Shown here in pieces: positions 1-7,577 of a stretch of DNA of 64,000 nt; position 1 is the stretch's first letter; every line of letters begins with the position of its first letter. Source of the stretch: Apus apus. Lineage: Eukaryota; Chordata; Aves; Apodiformes; Apodidae. The stretch is taken from the NCBI RefSeq assembly GCF_020740795.1, contig NC_067285.1, positions 40,150,511-40,214,510 on the forward strand, written 5' to 3'. The translations under genes were made by a program, and so were the position numbers. The notes under the pieces are model-generated. The model worked only from the letters and a program-made list of their open reading frames with translations. It did not search any database and was not told the DNA's origin.

Positions 1-560
1 AACCACACCCTTTCTAATGCACCCCAGGATCCATTGGCCTTCTTAGCCACCAGGGCACATTGCTGCTCATGGTCATCCTCCTGTCTACCAGGACCCTCAG
101 GTCCTTGTGGACCACAAGGAAGGAAGGAAACAAGGGTTTTCCTTCCCTGATATGCAGAGTGTCAGTTGTTAGGGGATGTTCCCCAAGGCTAATTTTGCAA
201 AGATCAGATGAGGAAAGAACTGTTTTGCACTGCTGGCGGGTGACAGGCCCCCCCCGGGCTTGTGCCTCTTTGTATAGATCCAAGATTCCTGAATGGCCTC
301 TTTTACAGTGAAGCCATTCGAGCCATCTTTTCCATTCCTGATTTTCTCCTTCTGTAATAGCTGATCGGATTTCCTTCACATCAATCCTAGCTAGCTCAAC
401 AACATAGTTCTTCCACTTACTAGCTTCATCCTTTAGAGCAGCTTGGTGTGAAGGTACCCATCCTACATGAAAATTAGGATTCTTTTTGGCAATTTTCAGA
501 ATTTGTGCTGGTGGCCCTGGCTCAGGCTGCAGCTGGTTTGGTTCGGGCTGGGCCCTTCTT
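1..560 (-). pseudogene. Degenerate endogenous retrovirus pol fragment (RNase H end to integrase zinc-binding domain)
   Basis: Read on the minus strand, one frame stays open from about 555 down to position 14. It gives a proline- and glutamine-rich stretch, then what looks like the end of an RNase H domain, then a segment resembling the N-terminal zinc-binding domain of a retroviral integrase: a histidine pair spaced HX4H, an Ala-X-X-Arg-Gly motif, and a C-terminal Cys region. One cysteine of the expected CX2C pair is missing, so the zinc site is broken. The pattern is closest to ERV-L-type or other class III pol, but the class is not certain. The rest of the element lies left of the window. 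Its upper end abuts the CR1 copy that starts near 565. Confidence 0.6.
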
Positions 561-564
561 CTTC

Positions 565-847
565 AAGAAGAAGGCTTGAAGGGGTTGGGAATGTGTAGTC
601 TGAGGAAGAGGAGGCTGAGGGGAGACCTCATCAGTCTCTACAGCTGCCTCAAAGGTCATTGTAGAGAGGTTGGTGCTGGTCTCTTCTCACAGGTCATTAG
701 CCAAAGAACAAGAGGGAATGGCTTCAAGCTGCAACAGGGCAGGTTTAGACTGGACAGCAGGAAATTTTTTTCCACAGAAAGAGTGGTTAGACACTGGAAT
801 AGGCTGCCCAAGGAGGTGGTGGAGTCACCATCCCTGGATGTGTTAAG
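565..847 (+). mobile_element. CR1 LINE, 3' part, left half (split by the provirus)
   Basis: This is the end of ORF2 of a chicken-repeat-1 type non-LTR retrotransposon in plus orientation. The frame encodes the familiar CR1 reverse-transcriptase tail (LRGDLISLY, then [20 protein letters not shown], then [14 protein letters not shown]). It breaks off at GTTAAG (842-847), where the provirus begins, and resumes at 4481. The copy is 5'-truncated, as most CR1 copies are. Confidence 0.93.
842..847. repeat. Target-site duplication, left copy (GTTAAG)
   Basis: The six bases GTTAAG immediately before the left LTR recur immediately after the right LTR at 4481-4486. A 6-bp duplication is the size made by betaretroviral and alpharetroviral integrases. 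Confidence 0.95.
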
Positions 848-1249
848 TGCCGGCGGCGAGGGAAGCAAGCAGTCCAGAATCAATGTGATTGATAAAGCAA
901 GCTTCGATTTATTGAATACACAGTGTTACTTTTATACCCTTTTCCAAACCTACATGTAGTGAATTCATTGGATAGTAACTACTTGTAGTGATTTCACTGG
1001 ACGGCAACTACTTGCAGTGATTTTACTGGATAGTAACACACATCTGAGTTCCAGGGTTCTTCCTTGTTTTCTATCATTCTACTTCTCTACCTTGTCCTTG
1101 AGTTAGTTTAAGCTAACAGAGATTGTTTATACTTGTGTTAGGCTGAAAAAAGAGATTGCTTGTACAGCTGCTATTTGTGCTACACTCTCAAGGCCTCTCG
1201 AGGAGATAGCAGGGGCCCATGGCCCTGCTGCTCAAGCCATTCTGCAACA
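848..1249 (-). repeat. 3' LTR of the provirus
   Basis: This 402-bp terminal repeat reads TGTTGCAG...GCCGGCA on the minus strand, with TG/CA ends. A TATA box (TATAAAAG, minus, 929-936) is followed about 20 bases later by the polyadenylation signal AATAAA (minus, 908-913), which implies a very short R region. It is about 98.5% identical to the LTR at 4078-4480. Confidence 0.95.
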
Positions 1250-1576
1250 AATTCCCCCTTTTTCTTTTTGTACAAGCAATATCTTATCAGACAATCTTGT
1301 TACATTTTTCATAATACAATGGTAAGCTATCTTGATTACAAGCACAATAAGCAATAGCATAGTGACCCAACGCAATCCCTCTTTAATGGTTGATACCAGC
1401 CAAGGAGAAATTCCTCCAAATATGGATGTCAGGCAGGAGTCAAATGGACTGTTACTGTATTCCTTAAACTGACTCCGGTCATAAGAGGGCATCCCTATTA
1501 AGCATGTACGAAATGGGTCAGCAGCTGATGCAAGAGATAAACAAAAAGCTGATTGTCCAGATGGTAATATGGACAT
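1232..1576 (-). pseudogene. Env transmembrane subunit, C-terminal fragment
   Basis: This open frame of about 114 codons encodes the end of a retroviral envelope transmembrane protein. It has a short ectodomain remnant, a hydrophobic membrane span of about 20 residues rich in Leu, Ile and Val, and a basic cytoplasmic tail. The stop codon lies just inside the 3' LTR. The surface subunit and the fusion region are gone. A deletion junction near 1570-1600 joins this fragment to integrase in a different frame, so no functional envelope is encoded. Confidence 0.8.
1250..1266 (-). promoter_or_regulatory. Polypurine tract (plus-strand primer) of the provirus
   Basis: On the minus strand a run of A and G bases (AAAAAGGGGGAAT) directly precedes the 3' LTR. 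This is the expected place and composition for the primer of plus-strand DNA synthesis. Confidence 0.85.
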
Positions 1577-2312
1577 ATTTCAGTCGTCCAAACTCAAAGG
1601 CGTAACAAATGCGTGTCAAATGCGTGACATCCATCTGCCATACTCCATCCGGGCCTAGGCCCCAAGGGTTCACCCCAACGCCGAGACCTGGAGCATGATG
1701 GCTGCAGGTAGGACACGCCTTCACGATTCCTCTTGCTCCTTCCATCGTGATGTTGAACTGCTTGTGTAGACCTCGAGCATTTTGATGAAACGTCGCATGG
1801 GCCTCTCGAGCCTTGGTCAATTCATTAGTGGGCACCGTCACTGACACTAACTGATCTGCCTGTGCATTGCCTTCATGATCAACTGCTGATGGAAGGCCTG
1901 GAGGTGGGGGAGGTGGAGGCACCGTGGCACCAGGAAGTACAAATAGTCCTTTTAATCCACTGGACGAACGTCCTAACAATAGTGCCCCAGGTGTCTGTCC
2001 CTTAATCATCACCGGTCCTTTAACTCCAGTAGGAATCTTTTGAGGTTTGTTATCAATGAGAGTCACATCTATTGCGGTTGCCAAGTCGAAGCCGAGGCTT
2101 CTGGATGTTGCAGGCTGTAATTTGTCAGTAGTTTGCAATTGTCGTCGCGAGATGGAGCTGTTGCTACATGAACTGCTGTTGGTGCCTGGAGCTCCGTCTC
2201 CCGTTTCCAGACCCTCTGCGACAGGCTTCTGTATTATGGCTGTTCGTTCCGCAGTTTTCACACCCAACCTGTTGCACCTGGCATTGGCGTCGCAAATGTC
2301 CTCTGCGCCCAC
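1577..2312 (-). pseudogene. Fused dUTPase-like domain and RNase H/integrase remnant of the provirus
   Basis: One open frame overlaps the end of gag in a different frame, the usual retroviral pro position. Its first part carries dUTPase signature motifs, including a GRSSSGLKG-like motif and a Gly-Phe-Asp-Leu motif. Near 1920, after a short proline run, it jumps to the end of RNase H. The integrase zinc-binding domain follows, with its His-His and Cys-Cys pairs present, then the first residues of the integrase core including the first catalytic Asp. It ends at the env junction. Protease, reverse transcriptase and the other two integrase acidic residues are missing. The fusion is a deletion product, not a normal gene. 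The first Met (2312) is not a real start, since this frame is normally reached by frameshifting. Confidence 0.82.
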
Positions 2313-3807
2313 ACCGGAAACATTTTAAGTCTTTATTTTTTGGAGGTCTGCCTGAAGACAGATTTTGCGGAAGAGACGCAAGGGCTGCTAAGACTTGGCT
2401 ATGGGCTTGCACTAAATTGTTCCCTAAATCTTTCACTGCTTCTACCAACCTTGCTTGCGGTCCGACCGGCACCTTACTCATCCGCTCTAACATTTCCTCT
2501 ACAGAAGCATCCCCAGGCAGCGTCACAATACTAGCCCTAGTAGCGGCATTACAGTTCTCCATAATACACTGCCGTAGTAATGCTCCCTTCATCCACTCCT
2601 GCGCATCTGAACGATCAATTGCATCGGTAACTCTGTCCACAAAGCTAGCAAACGACTCTTCCCTGCCCTGTTTAATAGACATATAGGACGGGGTGGGTGG
2701 TGCTGTCTTAACCATTGATATAGCTACGCGGGCTAACCGCATTGATTCCCTTAGGACTGCCGGACCTAGCTGTACCTGCATATCTACAGTAGCAAAAGGA
2801 CCTACACCCATCAAATGTTCCACCGTAACCCCATGCAATGGGTCCTGCTGACCGCGGGGGATGTTAACTGCCCTGTCACAAAGTCTATTCCAATGCGCTT
2901 GCCACAACATTAATTGCGACTGCGTCATAATCATTCTCACAAGTGTCTTAACATCCTCTGGGCAAAGAATTCCACTGCCCCAAATATAATTCAACATTTG
3001 TCTGGTAGGTTCACTGTGTAACCCAGATTCATTTACCGTAGCACGTAACTCTGACAACAGCTTCCAATCAAGGGGACTATACTCTCCTCTTGCCCCTTGA
3101 TCTGTAACTTCAAAGAACACCGGAAAGGCACAAGATTCCTGCATAACACTTAACAAGTCATGATCACCCTTCTCAATAGCTGTTCGCGAGATCTCCTGCC
3201 AGTTTAAACGCAACACTCCCGCGGAACTTCTTCTGAGCTTCTCTTCCCGATTACTATCACTTTTCACTACCAGCTCGTTCTGATGAGTTTCTGCTGTCTC
3301 TCGTTTCAACTCCTCCTCGGCATTCTCTGGCAGTCTGCCTTCTCCATTATGTTCTTCCAACAGCGGAGCCGATGGCCCCCCTCCCCCAGAAGCACCAGCA
3401 ATCAAAGGCTTCACTGATACCGGGCACCCTGTCGGGGGGGTGGGCACATAACCAGCCCCTAACTGGAGCTTGCCTGCCTCTTTCTCCGTACCTACTCCTC
3501 TCAAGTAACTGGAAGCAACTGCTGCTATTTTTTCTTCTGCCTGATACTGTTTAAGACAATTTATCACTGCCCGCCACGGCTTCAGTAACTTTTTTGCACC
3601 CTTATCATCATCTATTACCTTATTCCATAGCAAATCACCGCACTCTCGCCACGCTCCAACCTGAAACAACGCACCTGGACCCTTAAAACAACCTTGATCT
3701 TTCCCAAAAGCTACCAAGCCCGTTAACTCCTTTTTAAGGTCAATATCCTTTACTGCCCGCTTTTCTAAAAAGCGTAATAGTAAATCAAGGGCTACCTCAC
3801 TTTCCAT
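2164..3807 (-). CDS. gag: Endogenous retrovirus Gag polyprotein, intact 547-codon frame
   Basis: Gag is the structural polyprotein of the retroviral particle (matrix, capsid, nucleocapsid). The frame opens with ATG at 3807, about 250 bases downstream of the primer site, and is uninterrupted for 547 codons. Residues 1-100 look matrix-like. A proline-rich and acidic linker follows to about residue 200. The capsid contains the major homology region near residues 375-395, with its Gln-Gly-X-X-Glu and Phe-X-X-Arg pattern. Two CX2CX4HX4C zinc knuckles sit at about 496-509 and 516-529. There is no N-terminal myristoylation glycine after the Met. An uninterrupted gag beside badly deleted pol and env is notable. 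It could reflect youth alone. Particle formation cannot be judged from sequence. Confidence 0.9.
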   Translation of the reverse strand: MESEVALDLLLRFLEKRAVKDIDLKKELTGLVAFGKDQGCFKGPGALFQVGAWRECGDLLWNKVIDDDKGAKKLLKPWRAVINCLKQYQAEEKIAAVASSYLRGVGTEKEAGKLQLGAGYVPTPPTGCPVSVKPLIAGASGGGGPSAPLLEEHNGEGRLPENAEEELKRETAETHQNELVVKSDSNREEKLRRSSAGVLRLNWQEISRTAIEKGDHDLLSVMQESCAFPVFFEVTDQGARGEYSPLDWKLLSELRATVNESGLHSEPTRQMLNYIWGSGILCPEDVKTLVRMIMTQSQLMLWQAHWNRLCDRAVNIPRGQQDPLHGVTVEHLMGVGPFATVDMQVQLGPAVLRESMRLARVAISMVKTAPPTPSYMSIKQGREESFASFVDRVTDAIDRSDAQEWMKGALLRQCIMENCNAATRASIVTLPGDASVEEMLERMSKVPVGPQARLVEAVKDLGNNLVQAHSQVLAALASLPQNLSSGRPPKNKDLKCFRCGRRGHLRRQCQVQQVGCENCGTNSHNTEACRRGSGNGRRSSRHQQQFM

Positions 3808-4057
3808 TTTCAGCCAGTATATCTATATATCCCTGACCCTTAATAATTTAGTGCAGCCTTTTACCTTATCTTAGCGCGCGCTCTTCATCAAAATCCTCAT
3901 AAGTAGCCCAATAATCCGGACGGCGAACCTCTGCTATCGGGTCAGCTCAAGCACGGGCCAGTCTATAAACGCCTGCGTCCCGCGGCTGATCTTCTGCTCC
4001 CCGGTCGCTGCTACCGGTGCTTCTCCCGCCGACTTCGGTGACAACAAGGAATGGGGG
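3808..4057 (-). other. Provirus 5' leader between primer site and gag
   Basis: Non-coding leader of about 250 bases in the expected place for the splice donor and packaging signal. No specific motif was recognised. Confidence 0.6.
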
Positions 4058-4075
4058 TCCCCTGTTCGGGCACCA
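4058..4075 (-). promoter_or_regulatory. Primer-binding site, tRNA-Lys3-like
   Basis: Two bases after the 5' LTR, the minus strand reads TGGTGCCCGAACAGGGGA. The first 16 bases match the tRNA-Lys3 primer site (TGGCGCCCGAACAGGG) except for one C-to-T change at the fourth base. This is where a cellular tRNA would prime minus-strand DNA synthesis. Confidence 0.88.
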
Positions 4076-4077
4076 CT

Positions 4078-4480
4078 TGCCGGCGGCGAGGGAAGCGAGC
4101 AGTCCAGGATCAATGTGATTGATAAAGCAAGCTTCGATTTATTGAATACACAGTGTTACTTTTATACCCTTCTCCAAACCTACATGTAGTGAATTCATTG
4201 GATAGTAACTACTTGTAGTGATTTCACTGGACGGCAACTACTTGCAGTGATTTTACTGGATAGTAACACACATCTGAGTTCCAGGGTTCTTCCTTGTTTT
4301 CTATCATTCTACTTCTCTACCTTGTCCTTGAGTTAGTTTAAGCTAACAGAGATTGTTTATACTTGTGTTAGGCTAAAAAACAGAGATTGCTTGTACAGCT
4401 GCTGTTTGTGCTACACTCTCAAGGCCTCTCGAGGAGATAGCAGGGGCCCATGGCCCTGCTGCTCAAGCCATTCTGCAACA
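4078..4480 (-). repeat. 5' LTR of the provirus
   Basis: This 403-bp LTR is the partner of the one at 848-1249, with the same TG/CA ends, TATA box and AATAAA signal. Differences from the partner are about six substitutions plus one indel in an A-rich run. It supplies the promoter for the minus-strand provirus and abuts the primer site at its low-coordinate end. Confidence 0.95.
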
Positions 4481-4612
4481 GTTAAGGGTCGTTTGCATGT
4501 GGTGTTGGTGGAGAAGGTTTATGGGAGAACTTGGTAGAGTAGGGATGATGGTTGGACTCGGGGATCCCCAGGGGCTTTTCCGACCTGAATGGTTCTATGA
4601 TTCCACGATTCA
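4481..4612 (+). mobile_element. CR1 LINE, 3' terminus, right half
   Basis: This continues the CR1 copy interrupted at 847. It starts with the repeated GTTAAG, then carries the conserved CR1 3' untranslated sequence (ATGGTTGGACTCGGGGAT, CTTTTCCGACCTGAATGG) and ends in the degenerate octamer tail (TTCTATGATTCCACGATTC). It shows that the provirus landed in a pre-existing CR1. Confidence 0.93.
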
Positions 4613-5985
4613 TCCGGGCAGCACAGGCATGTGGCATGATGTGCAGGGCACCTTAAATCCCTCTGAAAAGAGGATTGATTTCATCACCCTTCCTGTCATA
4701 GTCAAATGAAAATACCAAACCAAAGCAGAAGTGATAGAGAACCCCGGGCAGGTCAGCAGGGGCAGGGCAGGTCCTGTGACTAGGGGGTAAAGCAGAGGTG
4801 TACCTGCCCTGCACGCATCCCAGACAGCCCTGTCCCTCTGGCCTCGTCGCAGGAGAGAAGCCAGGACATGGTGGGTCTGGCCGTGGGGCCGGGGCAGGTC
4901 CCAGGATCTCCAGAGTCTCCAGGGCCCAAGTCCCTGCTGGAGTAGGGAGCCTGGGGGTGTGGAGCAGCTGTGAGGACACGCAGGTGTTTGCAAAGGGTGA
5001 AATTAAAGGTGACTTGTGCCTCATGGTGCTGTCCCATTTGTTCTTCACCAGGCTGTGCTGCTCATCCCTGGGAAAGGAACACCAGGCCTGTCACTGTATG
5101 AGTGGGGTTGGGATTTTTTCCTCCCTCTCCTGTTCTCTGAGCTAAAGGTTTGATTCATAGAATCACAGAATATGCCGAGTCAGAAGGGACCCATCAGGAC
5201 CATGGAGTCCAACTCCTGTCCCTGTGGAGGGCACCCCAAGAATCACACCCTGTGCCTGAGAGCATCATCCAAATGCTTCTTGCACTCAGGCAGCCTTGGT
5301 GCTGCCACCACTGCCCTGGGGAGCTTGTTCCAGTGCTCAGCCACCCTCTGGGTGAAAAGCCTTGTCCTGATACCCAAGCCAAAGCTCCCCTGAGGCAGCT
5401 TCCTGCCATTTCCCGTGTTAAACTTCATGTGGCTGGTGACTGCAGAAGGTCACAACGTTCAAAGTCACCTTGAAAAGGTTTCTTCAGCAAACCTCTCCTG
5501 GTGGAACATGACTCCCCCTGCCAGCCCCAGGGCACGCCGTGGGGAAAGGCAGTTCTGATGTTGGCCAAAAGCACCGTCATTCCTGCAGCCCTCCTGAGAG
5601 CTGGGGCCTGGCTGGGACAGAAGGGGCCTTGGGGATTCCCGACGGCCCAGCTGGGGCTCTGGGGCTGTTTTCCCCGTGGAGATGGGCTGGGGGGAGGCCG
5701 AGGAGCCCCCGAGGCTCAGAGCAGCCCAGGCCCCTCAGCCCTGCAGCGGCCGCTGAGCAGGCGAGACGGGAGCGGTTTCGGTGTCCCCGGGCTCCCAGGG
5801 GACGTGTCACCTCCCAGGGCAGGCGGCGGCCGAGGGCCGGGACACGGGAGGATGCTGGCGGTGGAATGACAGTGCTCACCCTCCTCATCCTCTGCATCAG
5901 AGAGCGGCGAGCTGGGGGTAACGAAGCCCCTGTGAGTGCCCCCGCCCTTCTCCCTCCTGCCTGCCCACCCCTCCACCGGCATCCC
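4611..5985. repeat. Direct duplication, copy 1
   Basis: Segments at about 4611-4830 and 5485-5985 recur in the same order and orientation at about 26352-27040. Copy 1 has extra sequence in between, including a CR1 tail (5153-5428), and differs by many substitutions and small indels. The best-conserved block is about 5665-5965. Its minus strand contains a 50-bp exon-like piece (5880-5929) flanked by CAG and GTGAGC. No known gene was recognised. Confidence 0.8.
5153..5428 (-). mobile_element. CR1 LINE 3' end, minus orientation
   Basis: It starts with the reverse-complemented CR1 tail (TCATAGAATCACAGAATATG) and, read on the minus strand, encodes the CR1 ORF2 C-terminus (GRKLPQGSFGLGIRTRLFTQ, then RVAEHWNKLPRAVV). 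It is 5'-truncated and sits inside copy 1 of the direct duplication. It is absent from copy 2. Confidence 0.93.
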
Positions 5986-6029
5986 CCGGATGTCTGGGGA
6001 TCACCCCCCGGCTGTCTGGGGATCATCCC

Positions 6030-6300
6030 CCATTGCCCCCCACCTCGGGCCCGTGTGCTGGGGCCGCGGGGCGGCTGCCGCCCCCGCCGGGTGCCGCGCT
6101 GCCCGGGCCGGCTGGGGCCGCGTCCCCTGCGGCGGCTGCTGGGGCGGGCGCTGCGGCTGCGCTGGTCCCGGGCCATGGCTGCTGCCTTCGGGGGGCTGGG
6201 GCTGCTGCCTTTGGGGGGCCGGGGCTGTGCTGGGGGTCTGGGCCTTCTGGGGGCTGCGCTGGTTCCCCCTGGATACAGAAGGTTGGGTGGGTGTGATGTG
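6030..6300. other. GC-rich stretch, no gene recognised
   Basis: CpG-rich DNA with low-complexity proline, alanine and glycine frames on both strands. No splice signals or protein family were recognised. It may be the remnant of a CpG island next to the duplicated segment. Confidence 0.4.
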
Positions 6301-6399
6301 TTATTTCTGTCAAACCCTGACGATTCACTCCACTGTCAGGGCCACTGAGCAGCACTTGTGCAGCTTCAGCCACTGCTCAGCAAAAGCTGGGGGCAGGCC

Positions 6400-6548
6400 A
6401 GGTGTGCCACCATCCCTGGAGATATCTAAGCAGGCGGATGTGGTGCCAGGGGACAGGGGTTAGTGGTGGACACTGCAGAGTTAGGGTGGTGGTTGGACTC
6501 AGTGACCTTGAAGGTCTTTTCCAACTGGAGTGATGCCGTGAATACTGT
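6400..6548 (+). mobile_element. CR1 LINE 3' terminal fragment
   Basis: The plus strand carries the CR1 3' end: ACCATCCCTGGAGATATC, then TTAGTGGTGGACAC, then GGTGGTTGGACTC, then GGTCTTTTCCAACTGGAGTG. The terminal octamers are degenerate, which suggests an older copy. Confidence 0.85.
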
Positions 6549-6808
6549 GAAGTGCTGCAGCAGGACTTTCCCTCAACATCAGCTCCTGTTTTCCTCCCTT
6601 CCTGCCTTCTCCTCCCTCCCTGTGTCCATCAGTTGTTTTGAGACATGACACCAGTTCTTTTCTGGAGTGCTGCTTTCTGTGCCAACCTGCTTGCAGCAAC
6701 TGCAAAGCTCCCAGCTGGGATACAGCAGAGAAGGTTTCAAGGTGCTGATGCAAGTGAAGCTGTTTCTGTTCATTTCCTCAGGACGAAATGTTCTTCTTGG
6801 AAACTGCT

Positions 6809-7572
6809 TGTCAACATTTGACTCAGTTTGACAACAATGCTCTCGATCCCCTCCCCCTCCCACCCAGGTAGGGAAGGAGAGAGAGAAAAAAAGAGAGAGA
6901 GACTTGGCTAGATTGAAAACTGAACCGTGCAGCTTTATTCAGAATACTAATATGTGATGTGAGAGTGTATATGTGTATATATATGTGATTATACAGAGGT
7001 GTGGGCAAAAGCCTCTTGCCTCCCCCCACCCCCAGCAACTCCCACAGCACTCCCCTCAGACAAGACAATTTCGAGGAATCCTGAAGCTGCTCCTGGAGAA
7101 AGGCAGAGAGTTACGAGGGTCAGGAGGGCTGAGGTCGATGGGTCAACGATGATGGGCAGATGGTGTTTTCCCAGACGCCGGCCACTAACAAAAGAAAGAG
7201 AGAGAGAGAGAGAAGAAGGAAGGCAGACAGAGGCGCGAAGCAAAGCGGCGAGAGAGCAAAGCAGGAAGGACGGAAGTTTTCTTCTGTCATCTCCGATCTT
7301 CCCCCGAGCCTACGTAGATATATGGAATGGAATATCTCTGGCCAGTTTTGCTGTTCGTCTATCCCAGACTCCCACGGGGGGTCACAAAGCCCCCTGCAGT
7401 GTCTGAGCCGGCAGAACAAAGGCACGACCTTGAGGGCCCAGCAATTACAAAAACATTCCAGTGTCTTATCAACCTAGCAGAACACGCAGTTGCTAGTTGA
7501 AGAAAGCTCACTGAAATGAAAAAAGGAATCAGCAAAAGAAAAACTGGCTTCATCCTGGCTCAAACCAGGACA
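6809..7572 (-). mobile_element. Solo LTR with perfect 5-bp target duplication
   Basis: On the minus strand this 764-bp element begins TGTCCTGGTTTGAGCCAGGA and ends GTTGACA, giving TG/CA ends. It is flanked by CTGCT at 6804-6808 and 7573-7577. A polyadenylation signal (AATAAAG on the minus strand, near 6930) sits near the 3' end. GA-rich runs lie at 6877-6902 and 7194-7222. The TGTCCTGGTTT start is typical of abundant passerine endogenous-retrovirus LTRs. No second LTR or internal region is present, so it is a recombination-derived solo LTR. Confidence 0.88.
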
Positions 7573-7577
7573 CTGCT

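Larger units (their letters stand above)
848..4480 (-). mobile_element. Internally deleted betaretrovirus-like endogenous provirus
   Basis: The element reads on the minus strand: 5' LTR (4078-4480), primer-binding site, gag, dUTPase-like domain, end of RNase H and start of integrase, Env transmembrane tail, polypurine tract, 3' LTR (848-1249). Two internal deletions have removed protease, reverse transcriptase and most of RNase H, and then the integrase core and most of env. Features pointing to a betaretrovirus-like lineage are the dUTPase-like domain after gag, the tRNA-Lys3-type primer site, the very short R region and the 6-bp target duplication. The LTRs differ at about six substitutions and one indel over 402 bp, so insertion was recent. 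It lies inside a CR1 copy. The assignment is from domain order and motifs only. Confidence 0.93.

Noticed and set aside
486-959. 157-codon frame as a host gene
   Set aside because: It joins the CR1 ORF2 tail to LTR sequence, so it is a read-through of two mobile elements.
5539-6348. 269-codon frame in direct-duplication copy 1
   Set aside because: Low-complexity proline, glycine and arginine content with no domain. The copy 2 counterpart has a different length and ends.
7160-7477. 105-codon Arg/Glu/Lys-rich frame
   Set aside because: It lies within the solo LTR and its charge comes from the GA-rich run.
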